Assembly: GCA_039105265.1 (NCBI GenBank) | Contig: JAPFFF010000083.1 | Location: 82,933 to 146,932, forward strand | Source of the DNA: Tritrichomonas musculus | Lineage: Eukaryota; Parabasalia; Tritrichomonadida; Tritrichomonadidae | DNA length: 64,000 bases | Reading direction: 5' to 3' | In this document: in pieces, positions 1 to 10,700 of the stretch | How the letters are laid out: each line of letters starts with the position of its first letter | How positions within the stretch are numbered: the first letter of the stretch is position 1 | Notes under the pieces: generated by a model | What the model was told of the DNA's origin: nothing | Databases searched by the model: none | Seen by the model: only the letters and a program-made list of their open reading frames with translations | Made by a program: the position numbers and the translations under genes

Positions 1-30
1 AAACACAAATCTCAAACACTTTTGTAAGAT

Positions 31-72
31 AATTAAAAACGATTTCGAAATTAAGTAAAATCAATAAAAATT
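31..72 (+). other. Phased A-tracts (predicted bend), shown in n1
   Basis: Within the monomer, A/T tracts lie at 35-39 (AAAAA), 47-52 (GAAATT), 57-60 (AAAA) and 66-72 (AAAAATT), with centres about 10-11 bp apart. A-tracts phased with the helical repeat are known to curve DNA. The arrangement recurs in every copy, but T36 copies shorten the first tract and G69 in class C interrupts the last, so curvature should vary by class. Curvature is inferred from spacing, not measured. Confidence 0.6.
42..51. other. 10-bp palindrome ATTTCGAAAT, shown in n1
   Basis: ATTTCGAAAT is a perfect inverted repeat centred on CG. It is present in essentially every monomer; the exceptions seen are the two copies with TTTTGA at 24021 and 29129. 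It contains the BstBI recognition sequence, so nearly every copy carries one such site. A protein-binding role is possible but nothing in the sequence shows it. Confidence 0.85.
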
Positions 73-75
73 AAA

Positions 76-83
76 GCTTAATC
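76..83 (+). other. Eight-base variable cassette, shown in n1
   Basis: Positions 76-83 exist in two main forms, GCTTAATC (classes A, B, E) and TCGCAATA (classes C, D), plus the intermediate GCGCAATA (class R). The first form completes a HindIII site with the preceding AA; the second removes it and creates a CpG. Classes B and D differ only at this cassette, so it has moved between otherwise different monomers as a very short patch. Confidence 0.85.
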
Positions 84-99
84 TCAGTTATTCTTATTC

Positions 100-107
100 A
101 AACGTTT
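100..107. other. 8-bp palindrome AAACGTTT, shown in n1
   Basis: AAACGTTT is a perfect inverted repeat around the third CpG of the monomer. It is lost in E*, F and G copies, which read TAACATTT, and in n51 near 6655, which reads AAACATTT. Loss of this palindrome therefore marks the copies that punctuate the higher-order repeats. Confidence 0.8.
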
Positions 108-3100
108 CTCACAAATGAACAGAGTTAAATAAAACACAAATCTCAAACACTTTTGTAAGATAATTAAAAACGATTTCGAAATTAAGTAAAATTAGTAAAG
201 ATTAAAGCGCAATATCAATTATTCTTATTCAAACGTTTCTCACAAATGAACAGAGTTAAATAAAACACAAATCTCAAACACTTTTGTAAGATAATTAAAA
301 ACGATTTCGAAATTAAGTAAAATCAATAAAAATTAAAGCTTAATCTCAATTATTCTTATTCAAACGTTTCTCACAAGTGAACAGAGTTAAATAAAACACA
401 AATCTCAAACACTTTTGTAAGATAATTATAAACGATTTCGAAATTAAGTAAAATCAGTAAAAATTAAAGCTTAATCTCAGTTATTCTTATTCAAACGTTT
501 CTCACAAATGAACAGAGTTAAATAAAACACAAATCTCAAACACTTTTGTAAGATAATTAAAAACGATTTCGAAATTAAGTAAAATCAGTAAAAATTAAAG
601 CTTAATCTCAGTTATTCTTATTCAAACGTTTCTCACAAGTGAACAGAGTTAAATAAAACACAAATCTCAAACACTTTTGTAAGATAATTAAAAACGATTT
701 CGAAATTAAGTAAAATCAATAAAGATTAAATCGCAATATCAATTATTCTTATTCAAACGTTTCTCACAAGTGAACAGAGTTAAATAAAACACAAATCTCA
801 AACACTTTTGTAAGATAATTATAAACGATTTCGAAATTAAGTAAAATCAGTAAAAATTAAAGCTTAATCTCAATTATTCTTATTCAAACGTTTCTCACAA
901 GTGAACAGAGTTAAATAAAACACAAATCTCAAACACTTTTGTAAGATAATTAAAAACGATTTCGAAATTAAGTAAAATCAATAAAAATTAAAGCTTAATC
1001 TCAATTATTCTTATTCAAACGTTTCTCACAAGTGAACAGAGTTAAATAAAACACAAATCTCAAACACTTTTGTAAGATAATTAAAAACGATTTCGAAATT
1101 AAGTAAAATCAGTAAAAATTAAAGCTTAATCTCAATTATTCTTATTCAAACGTTTCTCACAAGTGAACAGAGTTAAATAAAACACAAATCTCAAACACTT
1201 TTGTAAGATAATTATAAACGATTTCGAAATTAAGTAAAATCAGTAAAAATTAAAGCTTAATCTCAATTATTCCTATTCAAACGTTTCTCACAAGTGAACA
1301 GAGTTAAATAAAACACAAATCTCAAACACTTTTGTAAGATAATTAAAAACGATTTCGAAATTAAGTAAAATCAATAAAGATTAAATCGCAATATCAATTA
1401 TTCTTATTCAAACGTTTCTCACAAGTGAACAGAGTTAAATAAAACATAAATCTCAAACACTTTTGTAAGATAATTATAAACGATTTCGAAATTAAGTAAA
1501 ATCAGTAAAAATTAAAGCTTAATCTCAATTATTCTTATTCAAACGTTTCTCACAAGTGAACAGAGTTAAATAAAACACAAATCTCAAACACTTTTGTAAG
1601 ATAATTATAAACGATTTCGAAATTAAGTAAAATCAATAAAAATTAAAGCTTAATCTCAGTTATTCTTATTCAAACGTTTCTCACAAATGAACAGAGTTAA
1701 ATAAAACACAAATCTCAAACACTTTTGTAAGATAATTAAAAACGATTTCGAAATTAAGTAAAATCAGTAAAAATTAAAGCTTAATCTCAGTTATTCTTAT
1801 TCAAACGTTTCTCACAAGTGAACAGAGTTAAATAAAATACACATCTCAAACACTTTTGTAAGATAATTAAAAACGATTTCGAAATTAAGTAAAATCAATA
1901 AAGATTAAATCGCAATATCAATTATTCTTATTCAAACGTTTCTCACAAGTGAACAGAGTTAAATAAAACACAAATCTCAAACACTTTTGTAAGATAATTA
2001 AAAACGATTTCGAAATTAAGTAAAATCAATAAAGATTAAATCGCAATATCAATTATTCTTATTCAAACGTTTCTCACAAGTGAACAGAGTTAAATAAAAC
2101 ACAAATCTCAAACACTTTTGTAAGATAATTATAAACGATTTCGAAATTAAGTAAAATCAGTAAAAATTAAAGCTTAATCTCAGTTATTCTTATTCAAACG
2201 TTTCTCACAAATGAACAGAGTTAAATAAAACACAAATCTCAAACACTTTTGTAAGATAATTAAAAACGATTTCGAAATTAAGTAAAATCAGTAAAAATTA
2301 AAGCTTAATCTCAGTTATTCTTATTCTAACATTTCTCACAAATGAACAGAGTTAAATAAAACACAAATCTCAAACACTTTTGTAAGATAATTAAAAACGA
2401 TTTCGAAATTAAGTAAAATCAATAAAGATTAAATCGCAATATCAATTATTCTTATTCAAACGTTTCTCACAAGTGAACAGAGTTAAATAAAACACAAATC
2501 TCAAACACTTTTGTAAGATAATTAAAAACGATTTCGAAATTAAGTAAAATCAATAAAGATTAAATCGCAATATCAATTATTCTTATTCAAACGTTTCTCA
2601 CAAGTGAACAGAGTTAAATAAAACACAAATCTCAAACACTTTTGTAAGATAATTAAAAACGATTTCGAAATTAAGTAAAATCAGTAAAAATTAAATCGCA
2701 ATATCAATTATTCCTATTCAAACGTTTCTCACAAGTGAACAGAGTTAAATAAAACACAAATCTCAAACACTTTTGTAAGATAATTATAAACGATTTCGAA
2801 ATTAAGTAAAATCAGTAAAAATTAAAGCTTAATCTCAATTATTCCTATTCAAACGTTTCTCACAAGTGAACAGAGTTAAATAAAACACAAATCTCAAACA
2901 CTTTTGTAAGATAATTAAAAACGATTTCGAAATTAAGTAAAATCAATAAAGATTAAATCGCAATATCAATTATTCTTATTCAAACGTTTCTCACAAGTGA
3001 ACAGAGTTAAATAAAACACAAATCTCAAACACTTTTGTAAGATAATTAAAAACGATTTCGAAATTAAGTAAAATCAGTAAAAATTAAATCGCAATATCAA

Positions 3101-3799
3101 TTATTCCTATTCAAACGTTTCTCACAAGTGAACAGAGTTAAATAAAACACAAATCTCAAACACTTTTGTAAGATAATTATAAACGATTTCGAAATTAAGT
3201 AAAATCAGTAAAAATTAAAGCTTAATCTCAATTATTCCTATTCAAACGTTTCTCACAAGTGAACAGAGTTAAATAAAACACAAATCTCAAACACTTTTGT
3301 AAGATAATTATAAACGATTTCGAAATTAAGTAAAATCAATAAAGATTAAATCGCAATATCAATTATTCTTATTCAAACGTTTCTCACAAGTGAACAGAGT
3401 TAAATAAAACACAAATCTCAAACACTTTTGTAAGATAATTATAAACGATTTCGAAATTAAGTAAAATCAGTAAAAATTAAAGCTTAATCTCAATTATTCC
3501 TATTCAAACGTTTCTCACAAGTGAACAGAGTTAAATAAAACACAAATCTCAAACACTTTTGTAAGATAATTAAAAACGATTTCGAAATTAAGTAAAATCA
3601 GTAAAAATTAAAGCTTAATCTCAGTTATTCTTATTCAAACGTTTCTCACAAGTGAACAGAGTTAAATAAAATACACATCTCAAACACTTTTGTAAGATAA
3701 TTAAAAACGATTTCGAAATTAAGTAAAATCAATAAAGATTAAATCGCAATATCAATTATTCTTATTCAAACGTTTCTCACAAGTGAACAGAGTTAAATA

Positions 3800-6700
3800 A
3801 AACACAAATCTCAAACACTTTTGTAAGATAATTAAAAACGATTTCGAAATTAAGTAAAATCAATAAAAATTAAAGCTTAATCTCAGTTATTCTTATTCAA
3901 ACGTTTCTCACAAATGAACAGAGTTAAATAAAACACAAATCTCAAACACTTTTGTAAGATAATTAAAAACGATTTCGAAATTAAGTAAAATTAGTAAAGA
4001 TTAAAGCGCAATATCAATTATTCTTATTCAAACGTTTCTCACAAATGAACAGAGTTAAATAAAACACAAATCTCAAACACTTTTGTAAGATAATTAAAAA
4101 CGATTTCGAAATTAAGTAAAATCAATAAAAATTAAAGCTTAATCTCAATTATTCTTATTCAAACGTTTCTCACAAGTGAACAGAGTTAAATAAAACACAA
4201 ATCTCAAACACTTTTGTAAGATAATTATAAACGATTTCGAAATTAAGTAAAATCAGTAAAAATTAAAGCTTAATCTCAGTTATTCTTATTCAAACGTTTC
4301 TCACAAATGAACAGAGTTAAATAAAACACAAATCTCAAACACTTTTGTAAGATAATTAAAAACGATTTCGAAATTAAGTAAAATCAGTAAAAATTAAAGC
4401 TTAATCTCAATTATTCTTATTCAAACGTTTCTCACAAGTGAACAGAGTTAAATAAAACACAAATCTCAAACACTTTTGTAAGATAATTAAAAACGATTTC
4501 GAAATTAAGTAAAATCAATAAAGATTAAATCGCAATATCAATTATTCTTATTCAAACGTTTCTCACAAGTGAACAGAGTTAAATAAAACACAAATCTCAA
4601 ACACTTTTGTAAGATAATTATAAACGATTTCGAAATTAAGTAAAATCAGTAAAAATTAAAGCTTAATCTCAATTATTCCTATTCAAACGTTTCTCACAAG
4701 TGAACAGAGTTAAATAAAACACAAATCTCAAACACTTTTGTAAGATAATTAAAAACGATTTCGAAATTAAGTAAAATCAATAAAAATTAAAGCTTAATCT
4801 CAATTATTCTTATTCAAACGTTTCTCACAAGTGAACAGAGTTAAATAAAACACAAATCTCAAACACTTTTGTAAGATAATTATAAACGATTTCGAAATTA
4901 AGTAAAATCAGTAAAAATTAAAGCTTAATCTCAATTATTCTTATTCAAACGTTTCTCACAAGTGAACAGAGTTAAATAAAACACAAATCTCAAACACTTT
5001 TGTAAGATAATTATAAACGATTTCGAAATTAAGTAAAATCAGTAAAAATTAAAGCTTAATCTCAATTATTCCTATTCAAACGTTTCTCACAAGTGAACAG
5101 AGTTAAATAAAACACAAATCTCAAACACTTTTGTAAGATAATTAAAAACGATTTCGAAATTAAGTAAAATCAATAAAGATTAAATCGCTTAATATCAATT
5201 ATTCTTATTCAAACGTTTCTCACAAGTGAACAGAGTTAAATAAAACACAAATCTCAAACACTTTTGTAAGATAATTATAAACGATTTCGAAATTAAGTAA
5301 AATCAGTAAAAATTAAAGCTTAATCTCAATTATTCTTATTCAAACGTTTCTCACAAGTGAACAGAGTTAAATAAAACACAAATCTCAAACACTTTTGTAA
5401 GATAATTATAAACGATTTCGAAATTAAGTAAAATCAATAAAAATTAAAGCTTAATCTCAGTTATTCTTATTCAAACGTTTCTCACAAATGAACAGAGTTA
5501 AATAAAACACAAATCTCAAACACTTTTGTAAGATAATTAAAAACGATTTCGAAATTAAGTAAAATCAGTAAAAATTAAAGCTTAATCTCAGTTATTCTTA
5601 TTCAAACGTTTCTCACAAGTGAACAGAGTTAAATAAAACACAAATCTCAAACACTTTTGTAAGATAATTAAAAACGATTTCGAAATTAAGTAAAATCAAT
5701 AAAGATTAAATCGCAATATCAATTATTCTTATTCAAACGTTTCTCACAAGTGAACAGAGTTAAATAAAACACAAATCTCAAACACTTTTGTAAGATAATT
5801 AAAAACGATTTCGAAATTAAGTAAAATCAATAAAGATTAAATCGCAATATCAATTATTCTTATTCAAACGTTTCTCACAAGTGAACAGAGTTAAATAAAA
5901 CACAAATCTCAAACACTTTTGTAAGATAATTATAAACGATTTCGAAATTAAGTAAAATCAGTAAAAATTAAAGCTTAATCTCAGTTATTCTTATTCAAAC
6001 GTTTCTCACAAATGAACAGAGTTAAATAAAACACAAATCTCAAACACTTTTGTAAGATAATTAAAAACGATTTCGAAATTAAGTAAAATCAGTAAAAATT
6101 AAAGCTTAATCTCAGTTATTCTTATTCTAACATTTCTCACAAATGAACAGAGTTAAATAAAACACAAATCTCAAACACTTTTGTAAGATAATTAAAAACG
6201 ATTTCGAAATTAAGTAAAATCAATAAAGATTAAATCGCAATATCAATTATTCTTATTCAAACGTTTCTCACAAGTGAACAGAGTTAAATAAAACACAAAT
6301 CTCAAACACTTTTGTAAGATAATTAAAAACGATTTCGAAATTAAGTAAAATCAATAAAGATTAAATCGCAATATCAATTATTCTTATTCAAACGTTTCTC
6401 ACAAGTGAACAGAGTTAAATAAAACACAAATCTCAAACACTTTTGTAAGATAATTAAAAACGATTTCGAAATTAAGTAAAATCAGTAAAAATTAAATCGC
6501 AATATCAATTATTCCTATTCAAACGTTTCTCACAAGTGAACAGAGTTAAATAAAACACAAATCTCAAACACTTTTGTAAGATAATTATAAACGATTTCGA
6601 AATTAAGTAAAATCAGTAAAAATTAAAGCTTAATCTCAATTATTCCTATTCAAACATTTCTCACAAATGAACAGAGTTAAATAAAACACAAATCTCAAAC

Positions 6701-7600
6701 ACTTTTGTAAGATAATTAAAAACGATTTCGAAATTAAGTAAAATCAATAAAGATTAAATCGCAATATCAATTATTCTTATTCAAACGTTTCTCACAAGTG
6801 AACAGAGTTAAATAAAACACAAATCTCAAACACTTTTGTAAGATAATTAAAAACGATTTCGAAATTAAGTAAAATCAGTAAAAATTAAATCGCAATATCA
6901 ATTATTCCTATTCAAACGTTTCTCACAAGTGAACAGAGTTAAATAAAACACAAATCTCAAACACTTTTGTAAGATAATTATAAACGATTTCGAAATTAAG
7001 TAAAATCAGTAAAAATTAAAGCTTAATCTCAATTATTCCTATTCAAACGTTTCTCACAAGTGAACAGAGTTAAATAAAACACAAATCTCAAACACTTTTG
7101 TAAGATAATTATAAACGATTTCGAAATTAAGTAAAATCAATAAAGATTAAATCGCAATATCAATTATTCTTATTCAAACGTTTCTCACAAGTGAACAGAG
7201 TTAAATAAAACACAAATCTCAAACACTTTTGTAAGATAATTATAAACGATTTCGAAATTAAGTAAAATCAGTAAAAATTAAAGCTTAATCTCAATTATTC
7301 CTATTCAAACGTTTCTCACAAGTGAACAGAGTTAAATAAAACACAAATCTCAAACACTTTTGTAAGATAATTAAAAACGATTTCGAAATTAAGTAAAATC
7401 AGTAAAAATTAAAGCTTAATCTCAGTTATTCTTATTCAAACGTTTCTCACAAGTGAACAGAGTTAAATAAAATACACATCTCAAACACTTTTGTAAGATA
7501 ATTAAAAACGATTTCGAAATTAAGTAAAATCAATAAAGATTAAATCGCAATATCAATTATTCTTATTCAAACGTTTCTCACAAGTGAACAGAGTTAAATA
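3800..7600 (+). repeat. 29-monomer HOR, copy 2 (n30-n58)
   Basis: This unit matches copy 1 monomer for monomer. The differences I saw are few: n34 has A87 where n5 has G87, n36 has C94 where n7 has T94, n38 has T36 where n9 has A36, n41 lacks T6, n44 lacks the H pair, and n51 has A104 and A115. It also carries the +2 insertion at 5189-5190, making it 3801 bp. So few differences over 3.8 kb point to recent duplication or active homogenisation. Confidence 0.9.
5189..5190 (+). other. 2-bp insertion inside the cassette of n40
   Basis: A class C monomer reads TCGCTTAATATC where its neighbours read TCGCAATATC. The extra TT makes the cassette look like a splice of both forms: TCGC from one allele, then CTTAAT as in the other, then ATC. 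It shifts the array register by +2 for everything downstream and is the first length change in the window. Confidence 0.9.
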
Positions 7601-7731
7601 AAACACAAATCTCAAACACTTTTGTAAGATAATTAAAAACGATTTCGAAATTAAGTAAAATCAATAAAAATTAAAGCTTAATCTCAGTTATTCTTATTCA
7701 AACGTTTCTCACAAATGAACAGAGTTAAATA

Positions 7732-10700
7732 AAACACAAATCTCAAACACTTTTGTAAGATAATTAAAAACGATTTCGAAATTAAGTAAAATTAGTAAAG
7801 ATTAAAGCGCAATATCAATTATTCTTATTCAAACGTTTCTCACAAATGAACAGAGTTAAATAAAACACAAATCTCAAACACTTTTGTAAGATAATTATAA
7901 ACGATTTCGAAATTAAGTAAAATCAATAAAAATTAAAGCTTAATCTCAGTTATTCTTATTCAAACGTTTCTCACAAATGAACAGAGTTAAATAAAACACA
8001 AATCTCAAACACTTTTGTAAGATAATTAAAAACGATTTCGAAATTAAGTAAAATCAATAAAAATTAAAGCTTAATCTCAGTTATTCTTATTCAAACGTTT
8101 CTCACAAATGAACAGAGTTAAATAAAACACAAATCTCAAACACTTTTGTAAGATAATTAAAAACGATTTCGAAATTAAGTAAAATCAGTAAAAATTAAAG
8201 CTTAATCTCAGTTATTCTTATTCAAACGTTTCTCACAAGTGAACAGAGTTAAATAAAACACAAATCTCAAACACTTTTGTAAGATAATTAAAAACGATTT
8301 CGAAATTAAGTAAAATCAATAAAGATTAAATCGCAATATCAATTATTCTTATTCAAACGTTTCTCACAAGTGAACAGAGTTAAATAAAACACAAATCTCA
8401 AACACTTTTGTAAGATAATTATAAACGATTTCGAAATTAAGTAAAATCAGTAAAAATTAAAGCTTAATCTCAGTTATTCTTATTCAAACGTTTCTCACAA
8501 ATGAACAGAGTTAAATAAAACACAAATCTCAAACACTTTTGTAAGATAATTATAAACGATTTCGAAATTAAGTAAAATCAATAAAAATTAAAGCTTAATC
8601 TCAGTTATTCTTATTCAAACGTTTCTCACAAATGAACAGAGTTAAATAAAACACAAATCTCAAACACTTTTGTAAGATAATTAAAAACGATTTCGAAATT
8701 AAGTAAAATCAATAAAAATTAAAGCTTAATCTCAGTTATTCTTATTCAAACGTTTCTCACAAATGAACAGAGTTAAATAAAACACAAATCTCAAACACTT
8801 TTGTAAGATAATTAAAAACGATTTCGAAATTAAGTAAAATCAATAAAAATTAAAGCTTAATCTCAGTTATTCTTATTCAAACGTTTCTCACAAGTGAACA
8901 GAGTTAAATAAAACACAAATCTCAAACACTTTTGTAAGATAATTAAAAACGATTTCGAAATTAAGTAAAATCAATAAAAATTAAAGCTTAATCTCAGTTA
9001 TTCTTATTCAAACGTTTCTCACAAATGAACAGAGTTAAATAAAACACAAATCTCAAACACTTTTGTAAGATAATTATAAACGATTTCGAAATTAAGTAAA
9101 ATCAGTAAAAATTAAAGCTTAATCTCAGTTATTCTTATTCAAACGTTTCTCACAAATGAACAGAGTTAAATAAAACACAAATCTCAAACACTTTTGTAAG
9201 ATAATTATAAACGATTTCGAAATTAAGTAAAATCAATAAAAATTAAAGCTTAATCTCAGTTATTCTTATTCAAACGTTTCTCACAAATGAACAGAGTTAA
9301 ATAAAACACAAATCTCAAACACTTTTGTAAGATAATTAAAAACGATTTCGAAATTAAGTAAAATCAGTAAAAATTAAAGCTTAATCTCAGTTATTCTTAT
9401 TCAAACGTTTCTCACAAATGAACAGAGTTAAATAAAACACAAATCTCAAACACTTTTGTAAGATAATTAAAAACGATTTCGAAATTAAGTAAAATCAGTA
9501 AAAATTAAAGCTTAATCTCAGTTATTCTTATTCAAACGTTTCTCACAAGTGAACAGAGTTAAATAAAACACAAATCTCAAACACTTTTGTAAGATAATTA
9601 AAAACGATTTCGAAATTAAGTAAAATCAATAAAGATTAAATCGCAATATCAATTATTCTTATTCAAACGTTTCTCACAAGTGAACAGAGTTAAATAAAAC
9701 ACAAATCTCAAACACTTTTGTAAGATAATTATAAACGATTTCGAAATTAAGTAAAATCAGTAAAAATTAAAGCTTAATCTCAGTTATTCTTATTCAAACG
9801 TTTCTCACAAATGAACAGAGTTAAATAAAACACAAATCTCAAACACTTTTGTAAGATAATTAAAAACGATTTCGAAATTAAGTAAAATCAGTAAAAATTA
9901 AAGCTTAATCTCAGTTATTCTTATTCAAACGTTTCTCACAAATGAACAGAGTTAAATAAAACACAAATCTCAAACACTTTTGTAAGATAATTAAAAACGA
10001 TTTCGAAATTAAGTAAAATCAATAAAGATTAAATCGCAATATCAATTATTCTTATTCAAACGTTTCTCACAAGTGAACAGAGTTAAATAAAACACAAATC
10101 TCAAACACTTTTGTAAGATAATTAAAAACGATTTCGAAATTAAGTAAAATCAGTAAAAATTAAAGCTTAATCTCAATTATTCCTATTCAAACGTTTCTCA
10201 CAAGTGAACAGAGTTAAATAAAACACAAATCTCAAACACTTTTGTAAGATAATTAAAAACGATTTCGAAATTAAGTAAAATCAATAAAGATTAAATCGCA
10301 ATATCAATTATTCTTATTCAAACGTTTCTCACAAGTGAACAGAGTTAAATAAAACACAAATCTCAAACACTTTTGTAAGATAATTATAAACGATTTCGAA
10401 ATTAAGTAAAATCAGTAAAAATTAAAGCTTAATCTCAATTATTCTTATTCAAACGTTTCTCACAAGTGAACAGAGTTAAATAAAACACAAATCTCAAACA
10501 CTTTTGTAAGATAATTATAAACGATTTCGAAATTAAGTAAAATCAGTAAAAATTAAAGCTTAATCTCAATTATTCCTATTCAAACGTTTCTCACAAGTGA
10601 ACAGAGTTAAATAAAACACAAATCTCAAACACTTTTGTAAGATAATTAAAAACGATTTCGAAATTAAGTAAAATCAATAAAGATTAAATCGCAATATCAA

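Larger units (their letters stand above)
1..131 (+). repeat. Reference monomer (n1, class A)
   Basis: This first copy serves as reference for monomer positions. It begins AAACACAAATCTC and ends CAGAGTTAAATA. It has A36, A64, A69, the cassette GCTTAATC at 76-83, G87, T94, A100, G104 and A115. Three CpGs lie at 40-41, 46-47 and 103-104; class C and D copies gain a fourth at 77-78. Positions about 9-32, 41-61 and 116-131 are almost invariant over all copies, while most differences lie at 62-115. The start is arbitrary because the array is continuous. The strand shown is A-rich (61 A to 40 T) and C-rich over G (19 to 11). Confidence 0.97.
1..3799 (+). repeat. 29-monomer HOR, copy 1 (n1-n29)
   Basis: Twenty-nine monomers (3799 bp) form a unit that is repeated directly downstream. 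The class order is A, R, A', E, E, C, B', A', B', B, C, B'(T6), A, E, C(H), C, E, E*, C, C, D, B, C, D, B, C, B, E, C(H). The rare R copy (T62, at 193), E* (at 2327) and the second H (at 3672) recur at 3992, 6128 and 7473, each 29 monomers on. The start at base 1 is set by the window edge, not by a true HOR boundary. Confidence 0.9.

Noticed and set aside
18-27. Hairpin CAAA-CACT-TTTG as a functional RNA or terminator
   Set aside because: The stem is only four base pairs and AT-rich; it is present in every copy and has no associated gene.
25-33. GATA-factor site AGATAA in each monomer
   Set aside because: The motif is real, but six bases in AT-rich DNA is expected by chance, and nothing else supports binding.
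42-51. Heat-shock element from TTC next to GAA
   Set aside because: The element needs two bases between TTC and GAA; here they are adjacent.
42-60. Possible CENP-B box around TTTCGAAATTAAG
   Set aside because: Only the TTCG start fits. The required central A and the CGGG end are absent on both strands, in all classes.
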